Source: JBCCEJ01 sp039030335 | Lineage (GTDB): Bacteria; Pseudomonadota; Gammaproteobacteria; HK1 | Direction of reading: 5' to 3' | NCBI GenBank assembly: GCA_039030335.1 | Contig: JBCCEJ010000078.1 | Location: 1-27,771, forward strand | Length of the DNA stretch: 27,771 nucleotides | Shown: positions 15,754 through 22,306 of the stretch, piece by piece | Layout: each line of letters opens with the position of its first letter | Position numbering within the stretch: the stretch's first letter is position 1 | Program-made: the position numbers and the translations under genes | Notes under the pieces: generated by a model | The model's input: the letters and a program-made list of their open reading frames with translations, nothing else | Told to the model about the DNA's origin: nothing | The model's database searches: none

Positions 15754-16371
15754 TCAGGCCTGCGCGCGCGTGTACTGCCCGAACAGCGATTCGAAATCGC
15801 TGTTGTCGATGGTCACGTCTTCGACCTCGACGTCGATGTTCTTCTGCACCAGGTCATTTAGCTTCTCGTGCACGGCGCCCAGTACGTCGAAACTGACGTT
15901 GGCCATGCGCAGGTTGCTGACGGCGAGGCCCAGCTGACCGGTTTTCAACACGACTTCCTGCATCAGGATGACGGGCAGGAAATGGTTGTCGAGCATCAGC
16001 CGGAAGCCGCGGTGCACGCTACCTCGAAAGTCGATGAGACGCTCGTTGAATTCATTGGTCGACGCGCTCATCAGGCCAACTCGGGTCGAGCTGAGATCCT
16101 GTTTCAGGTGGCAATGCTCGGGCCCGCTGAAGGTCAGGCTCTCCCATTCGAGACCTTCTTCGGCCGTGACGGCGCCGACCATGCCGATATCGCAACAAGG
16201 TCCGACCTGTGCCCCATGAACACCTCTTAGCAAGCCGCGATCTTTAAGTACGAGCCGACCCTTTTCCTTCACGATCTGACCGAGCACGGGCTGTGTGTCG
16301 TGCACGTGCAGCAGGAGCAACTCGCCTAGTCCGGTGTCGAACAGAGCGGCGATCAAATCTTTTGAAACCAT
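15754..16371 (-). CDS. Uncharacterised protein
   Basis: A 205-aa protein whose family I do not recognise. Codon use on this strand is protein-like throughout, especially from codon 60 on. No signal peptide or membrane segment is visible. It contains a Cys pair (VGPCCDIGM, about 57-65), AEEGLEWESLTFSG, a His-rich SGPEHCHLKQD, a long predicted alternating beta/alpha part with NHFLPVILMQEVVLKTGQLGLAVSNLRMANV, and an acidic tail (NIDVEVEDVTIDNSDFE). The first 55 codons use rarer codons such as AGA and CTA. The ribosome site before ATG 16371 is weak, so the start is uncertain. It is a single gene convergent with the lipoprotein gene and divergent from the selenoprotein candidate. Confidence 0.65.
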   Translation of the reverse strand: MVSKDLIAALFDTGLGELLLLHVHDTQPVLGQIVKEKGRLVLKDRGLLRGVHGAQVGPCCDIGMVGAVTAEEGLEWESLTFSGPEHCHLKQDLSSTRVGLMSASTNEFNERLIDFRGSVHRGFRLMLDNHFLPVILMQEVVLKTGQLGLAVSNLRMANVSFDVLGAVHEKLNDLVQKNIDVEVEDVTIDNSDFESLFGQYTRAQA

Positions 16372-16485
16372 GCTGAGCTACTTCTAGGCCCGCGCTCATT
16401 TAGCGACGGGATTCCTGCACTAACCGGGTTATCGCCCGATTCGGCGACGGGTTTAGCACCAGCGCCCCGGGTGCGGCCGGTGCTG

Positions 16486-16494
16486 TGCCACAAT
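16486..16494 (+). promoter_or_regulatory. Candidate extended -10 promoter (TGC-CACAAT) for the selenoprotein candidate
   Basis: CACAAT at 16489-16494 is preceded by TGC, an extended -10, in a context almost identical to 2853-2861. A start near 16501 would give a leader of about 29 nt carrying the GAGGAG site and leading to ATG 16530. It would also rule out the in-frame ATG at 16493, which overlaps the -10 itself. No -35 is visible. Confidence 0.35.
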
Positions 16495-16515
16495 GGCGGT
16501 TCATTCGATCCTTCG

Positions 16516-16521
16516 AGGAGA
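16516..16521 (+). promoter_or_regulatory. Ribosome binding site that bears on the selenoprotein start
   Basis: GAGGAG lies 8 nt upstream of ATG 16530, an ideal spacing. That ATG is one base out of frame with the redoxin reading frame. The in-frame GTG 16523 lies only 1 nt after it, which is too close for normal initiation. Confidence 0.6.
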
Positions 16522-16522
16522 G

Positions 16523-17005
16523 TGCTAGATGGCGCAAAAACTTGACGCCGGCGAGCAGTTTCCGCAACTCGAACTGGACCTGGTGAGCGGTGGCTCCCTG
16601 GTATTGCCAGATGGCATCGAGACGCGGTATCTGATCGCTTTGTTCTATCGCGGCCACTGGTGACCGCATTGCCGCCGGCAGTTGACCGGCTACGAAGCGC
16701 AGAAAGAAGCGCTGACAGCGTTGGGAGCTACAGTTGTGGCTGCCAGCGTTGATACCGGCGAAGACGCCCGCAAGATCGCGGACACCGTCAGCTTCGCCGT
16801 GGGCCAGGGTGTCACCCGTGAAATGGCCGACAGTCTTGGATCGTGGTGGGAAGACCGCCGCAGCATCATTCAGCCGTCCGAGTTCATCATGGACTCCGAT
16901 GGCACCGTGCGCACGTCCACCTACAGTTCCGGTCCGATCGGCCGGATCTCGGCGGAGTCCGCGGTGCAGGTGATCGGGTTCTACGAGAAACAGCGCAACG
17001 GCTGA
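16523..17005 (+). CDS. Peroxiredoxin-like redoxin-fold protein, predicted selenoprotein with in-frame UGA (Sec)
   Basis: Read through TGA 16661-16663, the frame gives a thioredoxin/peroxiredoxin-fold protein of about 160 aa. It runs ALFYRGHW-U-PHCRRQL, then GATVVAASVD, REMADSLGSWWEDRR, IQPSEFIMDSDGTV and STYSSGPIGRI. The TGA falls exactly where this family has the first Cys of W-C-P-x-C, producing a U-x-x-C motif with Cys50 (Sec47 from GTG 16523). It probably acts as a thiol-dependent peroxidase or related redox enzyme. A SECIS-like hairpin follows at 16665-16699. The start is unclear: GTG 16523 and ATG 16493 are in frame but lack a well-placed ribosome site. The well-placed ATG 16530 would need one more A in the AAAA run at 16537-16540; the N-terminus would then read MAQKLDAGEQFPQ. 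A pseudogene with two lesions is the alternative. A gene caller would see only a fragment from TTG 16682. Confidence 0.75.
16665..16699 (+). other. Bacterial SECIS-like stem-loop directly after the in-frame UGA
   Basis: The RNA folds as CGC (16665-16667), an A/A mismatch, UUG (16669-16671), a 2x2 internal loop, and GCCGG (16674-16678) paired to CCGGC, CGA and GCG on the other side. The apical loop is CAGUUGA (16679-16685). If C16679 pairs with G16684 the loop is AGUU, placing a G-U near its 5' side as in the SelB-binding loop of the E. coli fdhF element. The loop begins 16 nt after the UGA, at the near limit of known bacterial SECIS spacing. Folding was done by hand. Confidence 0.55.
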
Positions 17006-17026
17006 GCGAACCCGGGTTGAACAACG

Positions 17027-17047
17027 GAGCGGGCGCCTTGCCCGCTC
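17027..17047. terminator. Bidirectional terminator-like hairpin between convergent genes
   Basis: GAGCGGGC (17027-17034) and GCCCGCTC (17040-17047) form a perfect 8-bp stem with the loop GCCTT. It lies between the 3' ends of the selenoprotein candidate (17005) and the PII-like operon (17066). T-runs are poor on both strands. Confidence 0.5.
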
Positions 17048-17065
17048 GCGTTCGCACTCGACCGT

Positions 17066-17401
17066 TCAGTTCTCTTCTTCAGGCAAGTCGGGCAACACGA
17101 ACTCGGTCGTGCGATTCAAGGCGGACATGTAGATGATGCCGCCGTGCGGGCGATCGACATGTGCCTCGTGATAGATGAATTCGAATGCCGCGTCGGCTAT
17201 TTCGTCAGCGACGACGAACCGGAGTACTTCCTTTTCACTCTGATCGCCGATACCGCGCTCTCGCAGCGGCGTGATGCGTCCGACGCCGCGCGCGTTGTTG
17301 ATGTTGCACGCTTGAATATCGAACTCGGCGCGCAGCGCGTGCAACGCCGGCACCGCGGTACCTTTGGGCAGGATGCACGTCACCAGCTTACCGCCGTTCA
17401 T
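17066..17401 (-). CDS. PII-like regulatory protein, second copy of the operon
   Basis: A 111-aa protein with the ferredoxin-like fold of the PII superfamily. It begins KLVTCILPKGTAVPALHAL, has a NNARGVGR segment at the expected base of the T-loop, then VLRFVVADEIADAAFEFIYHEA and GGIIYMSALNR, which matches the C-terminal beta strand of PII-like proteins. The uridylylated Tyr of classical GlnB is not seen in this loop, so it would respond to ligands rather than to GlnD. It would sense a small molecule (nucleotides are typical) and bind the DUF1538 membrane protein encoded two genes upstream. Its ATG overlaps the stop of the preceding PII-like gene (17398-17401). It is the last gene in the operon. 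Confidence 0.82.
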   Translation of the reverse strand: MNGGKLVTCILPKGTAVPALHALRAEFDIQACNINNARGVGRITPLRERGIGDQSEKEVLRFVVADEIADAAFEFIYHEAHVDRPHGGIIYMSALNRTTEFVLPDLPEEEN

Positions 17402-17787
17402 GCGCCTTCCACCATGCCTTCGGCCTCGAGCTTCGCGAGAATATCCTTGGGAATGTAGGTTGCCGCCTTTTCCAGCGGCGTGACGTACATCAAACCGCGC
17501 CCAGGCGTATCGAGCTTACCGACCACGAACAGGTGTTCGAAGATACGGTCGACCTGGTCGGTTGACACGATGATATTGACGACTGCTTTGTCGACTTCGA
17601 CCGCCACCCCGAGAATACCCAGACGTTCGCGCACGCCTGTTCCCCGCGCGTAGTAAATGGTGGCGCCTTGCGCGCCGGCATCCTGCGCGGCCGCGACGAT
17701 GTCATCGCCAGCGCCGCGCTGCACGATGCATGTGATCAGACTGACATCGGTCAGTACCGTGATCGAATTTTTCTTGGGCGAACTCAT
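17398..17787 (-). CDS. PII-like regulatory protein, first copy of the operon
   Basis: A 129-aa PII superfamily protein. VSLITCIVQRGAGDDIVAAAQDAGAQ forms the first beta-alpha unit, YYARGTGVRERLG lies at the T-loop base, and VNIIVSTDQVDRIFEHLF and GRGLMYVTPLEKAATYIP form the second half. The last stretch resembles the C-loop of PII. It shares the N/Y-ARG-x-G motif with the next protein but is clearly diverged, so the two may form homotrimers or a mixed trimer with different ligands. Its ATG overlaps the stop of the DUF1538 gene by 4 nt (17784-17787), which ties expression to that membrane protein. It probably regulates transport by direct contact, as GlnK does with AmtB; this is an analogy. Confidence 0.88.
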   Translation of the reverse strand: MSSPKKNSITVLTDVSLITCIVQRGAGDDIVAAAQDAGAQGATIYYARGTGVRERLGILGVAVEVDKAVVNIIVSTDQVDRIFEHLFVVGKLDTPGRGLMYVTPLEKAATYIPKDILAKLEAEGMVEGA

Positions 17788-19508
17788 GCGTTGTCCTCGC
17801 CGTCTTCATCGGCATGGCGCCGGCGCGTCTTCCACTGGATCCAGATGCCGGTCGTCAGCACTGCGAGTATCGGGCCGATGGAGGCCATCGCGAGAATGCC
17901 GAAACCTTCATCGGCACCCACCGCCTCGCCGAAGCCGAGTCCCATAGCGAGTACCAGCGGCACTGTCACGGGGCCGGTCGTGACGCCCGCACTGTCCCAG
18001 GCGACATTGACGAACTCTTCGTTGGAGAGCAGCGTCAGGACGGCAGCCAGGCCGTAGCCCGGCACCACCAGCCAGATCATCGGGATTTCGAAATAGAGTT
18101 TCAGTACGCCGATGGCGATCCCGAATCCGACTCCGAGCGCAACCGCGTACATGAGAACCGACTTGCGAAACGCGCCGTTGGTCAGCGTTTCCACGGTCAA
18201 CCCGAGCGCATTCAACGCGGGTTCCGCGAGCGTTGCACCGAAGCCCAGAAACCAGGCGAAGATCGCCGCGATCGTAAGGCCGAGCGAGAGCTGATAAAGC
18301 GGTGAATTGGCGACGGCATCGAGCGTTGTAAACGCGGCCGGGACCAGGGAGCCAGACTGTTCGCCGAGCATCGCCAGACCGTAAGACAACCCGAGGTTGA
18401 AGACGATCATGCCGACGACGCAGAGCGTGATCCCGTAGGCGATCTCGCCCGGGTGCCTGATCTTCTCTCGCAGTACCACGGTCAGGACCAGCAGCAGGAA
18501 CAGCACCAGCGGCACGATGGCTCGCAATCCGCCGACGATCTCCACACCAGGGGTGCTTTCGTACCACGCGGGCTCACTGACCACGCTCGCTGTCTGCCCC
18601 GCGGCCATGATGTCTTCGAGCGGCACCGTGGCGCGGATGTAGAGCGCCAGCGCCTGCACACCGAGCACCGGGAACAACGATGCCAGTGTGACGATGCCAA
18701 ATCCGGACAGCGACGAATTGTTCTTCCCCGCGGAAGCCGCAATGCCGATCCCGAGTGACAGAACCAGCGGCACCGTCACCGGCCCGGTGGTGACCGCACC
18801 AGCGTCCCAGGCGAGCCCGAGAATCTTACTGAGTTCCGGATCCTGCGAGATGTAGATGGTGAGCCCCACGGTCGGTACCAGCGACGCGAAGATGAGGGGT
18901 TTGAGGCTCCACGAATACAGGAATCGAAGCGTACCGAGCACGGCGGCAAGTCCGACCCCAAGCCCTACCAGGAGCACGAGCGTGCCGGACCAGTCGTTCA
19001 GCAGCGCGTGTACGTAGGGTGCGCGCTCTACGGTAACGATCGCGCCCGCGGCCTTCAGGGCGCCGATGGCCGGTTCCGCGAACGTCACCCCAACACCCAA
19101 CAGCAGTGCGATCAGCAGCACGATCGGCAACGGGGATTTCTGCGGTAGGGATGTGCCGATGACTTCGCCAAACGGCATCAAGCCCACTTTCAGCCCTTCC
19201 ATGAACAGCATCAGGCCGATGATGACGCAGCAAAGACCGGCCGTGATGATGGCGCCGTCGACGACGTCCTGGCGCAGGATCAGCAGTTGGAAGAGCGCCA
19301 GATACAGCGCGAGCGGAACGACCGCTTTCAGCTGTTCGGCGAGGCGAACGGCGACGTACGGTTCGATGATGTTGAAGACTTCGCGCGAGTGCAGGCGCAG
19401 ACGTTTGCGGGGATCCGGATCGGCTGCCGTGATGGCGGCGAAATCAACGCGCTTTTGTTCGTGCGCAATCTCGCGCACGAAGTTTCCGAACCGGACCGAA
19501 CGTCGCAT
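17784..19508 (-). CDS. DUF1538 family membrane protein, internally duplicated, probable transporter
   Basis: A 574-aa inner-membrane protein with many hydrophobic helices. Two halves repeat the same motifs: GVTFAEPAIGALKAAG and GATLAEPALNALGLTVE, and then AWDAGAVTTGPVTVPLVLSLGIG and AWDSAGVTTGPVTVPLVLAMGLG. This inverted-or-tandem repeat with TTGPVTVP is the hallmark of DUF1538. The repeat suggests a pore- or carrier-forming fold with pseudo-symmetry; the substrate is not known. The N-terminal 45 residues are polar and cytoplasmic. ATG 19508 has AGGG about 7 nt upstream. It is the first gene of a three-gene operon with two PII-like genes, each overlapping by 4 nt, which strongly suggests ligand-gated control of the membrane protein. 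Confidence 0.9.
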   Translation of the reverse strand: MRRSVRFGNFVREIAHEQKRVDFAAITAADPDPRKRLRLHSREVFNIIEPYVAVRLAEQLKAVVPLALYLALFQLLILRQDVVDGAIITAGLCCVIIGLMLFMEGLKVGLMPFGEVIGTSLPQKSPLPIVLLIALLLGVGVTFAEPAIGALKAAGAIVTVERAPYVHALLNDWSGTLVLLVGLGVGLAAVLGTLRFLYSWSLKPLIFASLVPTVGLTIYISQDPELSKILGLAWDAGAVTTGPVTVPLVLSLGIGIAASAGKNNSSLSGFGIVTLASLFPVLGVQALALYIRATVPLEDIMAAGQTASVVSEPAWYESTPGVEIVGGLRAIVPLVLFLLLVLTVVLREKIRHPGEIAYGITLCVVGMIVFNLGLSYGLAMLGEQSGSLVPAAFTTLDAVANSPLYQLSLGLTIAAIFAWFLGFGATLAEPALNALGLTVETLTNGAFRKSVLMYAVALGVGFGIAIGVLKLYFEIPMIWLVVPGYGLAAVLTLLSNEEFVNVAWDSAGVTTGPVTVPLVLAMGLGFGEAVGADEGFGILAMASIGPILAVLTTGIWIQWKTRRRHADEDGEDNA

Positions 19509-19601
19509 GCAAACCCTGCCTGGCGCGGTGTTGGCCGCCGCGTGCGCGTAGCGCCACCCGCAGTGGTGCGGGATACCGTTTGGGATAGCGCGTCCTTCGA
19601 G

Positions 19602-19620
19602 CCGCCGTCTCAGACGGCGG
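19602..19620 (-). terminator. Perfect 9-bp hairpin enclosing the SDR stop codon
   Basis: CCGCCGTCT (19602-19610) and AGACGGCGG (19612-19620) are perfectly complementary around one base; in RNA the loop would open to at least 3 nt, which is the TGA stop codon (19610-19612 on the minus strand). No T-run follows. Its role could be termination or mRNA 3'-end protection. Confidence 0.4.
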
Positions 19621-20380
19621 TGTAGCCCCCGTCGACAACCAGCTCCGCTGCGGTCACATACGCGGCATCATCCGACGCCAGGAACAGGACGCAGTTCGCC
19701 ACGTCGTCTGGCACACCGAACCGACCGAGCGGAACCATCGCGGTACGCGTGGCTTTCAGCTGTTCCGCGTCGCCACCCCCCAACGCGAATACGGCATCAC
19801 CCATCTGCGTCTCGATGACGCCAGGATGCACCGAATTACACCGGATACCATAGCCCATCCGGCCGCAATGCGCCGCGACGGATTTGGTCAGCTGGCGCAC
19901 CGCGCCCTTGCTGGCGCCGTAGGCAAAGATGTGCGGCGTGGCGAGAATGGCCGCGACGGATGACAGATTGACGATCGATCCGCCACGCTCGCGCATGACC
20001 CGAACAGCATGCTGACAACCGAGCATGACGCCCTCGACATTGACCTGTTGCACCGTGCGCCACTGTTCGAGACTGGTGTCTTCCACGGTCTGCGAACCGG
20101 CGGTGGCGAGAATCCCGGCGTTGTTGACCAGTACGTCGAGTCGGCCGTGCTCTGCGACGGTTGCGTCCACCACGTGGTGCCACGCGCTGTCTTCGCAGAC
20201 GTCGTGCGCGAATGCCGTGCAGTTGTCGCCGAGCTCGCTGGCGAGCGCCGAGGCAGCCTCGCCATTCAGGTCGGAGACGATGACCGTGGCCCCCTCCCGG
20301 TGCAGCAACGCGGCGGTTGCCTTGCCGATGCCAGCGGCGGCGCCGGTGACGAGTACCACCTTGTCTTTCACTCTGTCCAT
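19610..20380 (-). CDS. Short-chain dehydrogenase/reductase (SDR)
   Basis: A classical SDR of 256 aa with TGAAAGIG (12-19), Asp37 for NAD(H), NNAG (86-89), catalytic Ser141, Tyr154 and Lys158 (YGASK), the loop CNSVHPGVIETQMGDAV and a terminal ELVVDGG. The NSVHPG motif and length are shared with the SDR at 5187-5927, and it resembles cyclohexanol/cyclopentanol or 3-alpha/20-beta-hydroxysteroid dehydrogenases in memory, so a cyclic or terpenoid alcohol substrate is possible. ATG 20380 has AAGGG 8 nt upstream. It lies 101 nt after darP on the same strand and upstream of the DUF1538 operon, so it may be transcribed with the acyl-CoA dehydrogenase genes. Confidence 0.88.
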   Translation of the reverse strand: MDRVKDKVVLVTGAAAGIGKATAALLHREGATVIVSDLNGEAASALASELGDNCTAFAHDVCEDSAWHHVVDATVAEHGRLDVLVNNAGILATAGSQTVEDTSLEQWRTVQQVNVEGVMLGCQHAVRVMRERGGSIVNLSSVAAILATPHIFAYGASKGAVRQLTKSVAAHCGRMGYGIRCNSVHPGVIETQMGDAVFALGGGDAEQLKATRTAMVPLGRFGVPDDVANCVLFLASDDAAYVTAAELVVDGGYTAV

Positions 20381-20481
20381 GTCATTTCCCTTCGTATGCT
20401 CAATACCGCTCGCGCGTCGCCAGCTCGCCGGTCGGTGCGGCTCCAGTCCGCCCTATGGGTCAACCCGCCGATGCCCGGGCG

Positions 20482-21009
20482 CTAACCGGCCGATTCGTCG
20501 CGCAGCCCGGCGAGATACCGAAACAAGGCGCGTGCCGATTTGGGCGGCTGGTTGCGCTCGCGCTCCTTCGACGCGTTGCGGACCAGCTGGCGCAGGTGCT
20601 GCACGTCGGCCGCTGGAAATTGCCCGACGAGTTCGGTCAGCAGCCCGGTGTCACCGGCCAGCAGCCGGTCGCGCCACTGCTCGAGCTGCCGGAATGCCCG
20701 CGTGTTGGTGTCGTGCGCATGACGCCGGCGGTCGAGCTCACTGCGAATTACCTCGGGGTTTTCTTCGGCGATCCGCTTACCGAGGTAGCGGAGCTGGCGG
20801 CTGAGTGCGCCTTTGCGCAACGTTCGCGCGGCTTCCAGATCGACGCGCAGCGCTTCGGAAAGCGGCAGTCTGTCGAGATCGTCGGCACGCAGCTGACGCA
20901 GCTCGTCGGCCAGCTTCTGGTAGCCCAGAAACTCGCGTTTGCGGGCCGACTTACTCGGGCCGAGGTCGGCAGCCGGTGCATCCTCGACGGTGTCGGCCGG
21001 ACCGCTCAC
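20482..21009 (-). CDS. darP: Ribosome biogenesis factor DarP (DUF615, YjgA)
   Basis: A 175-aa helical, highly charged protein. The signature is PSKSARKREFLGYQKLADEL (about 18-37), then LRADDLDRLPLSEALRVDL, RKGALSRQLRYLGKRIAEE and RNASKERERNQPPKSARALFRYL near the C-terminus. DarP/YjgA binds the late 50S precursor and helps 50S assembly (established for E. coli). Its ATG overlaps the stop of the acyl-CoA dehydrogenase gene by 4 nt (21006-21009). That is an unusual partner for a ribosome factor and implies co-translation. Family membership is almost restricted to Beta- and Gammaproteobacteria. Confidence 0.93.
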   Translation of the reverse strand: MSGPADTVEDAPAADLGPSKSARKREFLGYQKLADELRQLRADDLDRLPLSEALRVDLEAARTLRKGALSRQLRYLGKRIAEENPEVIRSELDRRRHAHDTNTRAFRQLEQWRDRLLAGDTGLLTELVGQFPAADVQHLRQLVRNASKERERNQPPKSARALFRYLAGLRDESAG

Positions 21010-22169
21010 CGCAGCGCCGCGCCGAGGATGTCACGAGCGATCACGTGTTTTTGTACTTCGCTCGGCCCTTCTCCGATACGCCGGATGCGCATCTCGCGGA
21101 ACCAGCGTTCCAGCGGCAGATCTTTGGCGACGCCGAGCCCACCATGGATCTGCATGCACCGATCCACAACCTTGAAGGAAAGCTCCGAGCACTGCAGCTT
21201 GGCGATCGCCGACTCCATTCTGAAGGGCTCGCCGCGATCGGCCTTGGCAGCGGCGTCCAGCACCAGCCAGCGCATGCTGCGAATGTCGATTTCGTTTTCG
21301 ACCAGCATCCACTGGATGCCCTGACGTGACGCCAGCGGGGCGCCGAAGGTCTCGCGTTGCTGTGAGTAGTCGACCGCCATTTCGTGGGCGCGGATGGCGA
21401 CGCCCACGCATTCGGCGGCGTACGGGATGCGCTGACGCGACAGCCGGTCATTCGCGATGGCAAAGCCACCACCTTCTTTGCCGAGGATGTTCTCGTGCGG
21501 TACGCGCAGGTTCTCGATGTGGATCTCGGTCGCGTACTTGGCCGAACGCAGCGTGTGCACGACCCGTGCGACGTTGAAACCCTCCCATTCGGTTTCGACG
21601 ATAAAACACGTCACCCCGCTTCGGCCCGGTCCGCCCGTGCGCGCGAAAACGAGCCCGTAGTCGGCGCGGTCCGCGCCGCTTATCCAGAGCTTCGTCCCGT
21701 TCAAGACCCATTCGTCGCCATCGCGCACTGCACGAGTTTGAATGGAACGCGCCGGGTCACTGCCGCCGGAAGGCTCGGACAGACCGAAGAAGGTTTTTCG
21801 CTCGCCGCGCAGCATCGGATAAAGGTACTTGTCCTTCTGTCCGTCAGTCGCTTCGAACATCTGCGCCTGACGCGCACCGCCGAAGGTCGAATAACACGGC
21901 GTATAGAGGCCGCCGCGGTGTTGCGTGCTTTCCATTGCAATCAGGGTGCGCGTGACCACGTCGATGTCCGGGCCGCCGTACTCGGGCGGCGTATCCAGGC
22001 CGAATAAGCCCATATCGCGGGTGATGCCGGTCAGGCGCTCGTGGTGCTCGGGCGCCAGTTCGTCGGCGTCGGGGTCCATATCCGCTTCGAGCGGCACGAC
22101 CTCTTCGCGCACGAAGCGGCGCACCATGTCGACAATGATCTTCTGCTCGTCAGTCAGCGCCAGATCCAT
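21006..22169 (-). CDS. Acyl-CoA dehydrogenase
   Basis: A flavoprotein of 387 aa that would introduce the alpha-beta double bond into an acyl-CoA. The N-terminal helical domain begins LTDEQKIIVDMVRRFVREEV. The middle beta domain has FGLSEPSGGSDPARSIQT and the substrate/flavin segment VLNGTKLWISGAD. The C-terminal domain has QIHGGLGVAKDLPLERWFR and RRIGEGPSEVQ, in which Glu is the position of the catalytic base of short-chain dehydrogenases. Membership is clear; chain-length or branched specificity cannot be told. ATG 22169 has AGGAG about 9 nt upstream. It overlaps darP downstream by 4 nt; the 137-nt upstream gap holds no clear gene. Confidence 0.95.
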   Translation of the reverse strand: MDLALTDEQKIIVDMVRRFVREEVVPLEADMDPDADELAPEHHERLTGITRDMGLFGLDTPPEYGGPDIDVVTRTLIAMESTQHRGGLYTPCYSTFGGARQAQMFEATDGQKDKYLYPMLRGERKTFFGLSEPSGGSDPARSIQTRAVRDGDEWVLNGTKLWISGADRADYGLVFARTGGPGRSGVTCFIVETEWEGFNVARVVHTLRSAKYATEIHIENLRVPHENILGKEGGGFAIANDRLSRQRIPYAAECVGVAIRAHEMAVDYSQQRETFGAPLASRQGIQWMLVENEIDIRSMRWLVLDAAAKADRGEPFRMESAIAKLQCSELSFKVVDRCMQIHGGLGVAKDLPLERWFREMRIRRIGEGPSEVQKHVIARDILGAALR

Positions 22170-22306
22170 CGTTTCAGATCTCCTGTGGTGTCAGGCTCGC
22201 GACCGTTGCGCGTGCGCCTGGGACGCAAAGTTCGTAGCCGGTCAGCGGTGTCATTGCGTCAGCTCTGGGTAGGTTCGATTCAGCGTTGCCGTGCCGGAGT
22301 CCCGGT

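Noticed and set aside
16536..16542. Programmed -1 frameshift at the A-run of the redoxin gene
   Set aside because: The heptamer G-CAA-AAC is not a standard slippery site, and a shift at codon 3-4 would be unusual. A one-base homopolymer loss is simpler.
16682..17005. Stand-alone 107-aa gene starting at TTG 16682
   Set aside because: It is the C-terminal part of the redoxin protein. It lacks the active-site region and a ribosome site, and is explained by read-through of the in-frame TGA.
16523..17005. Redoxin gene as a simple pseudogene
   Set aside because: Not preferred, because the only in-frame stop is a TGA at the redox Cys and a SECIS-like hairpin follows. The one-base start problem leaves some chance that it is a pseudogene.
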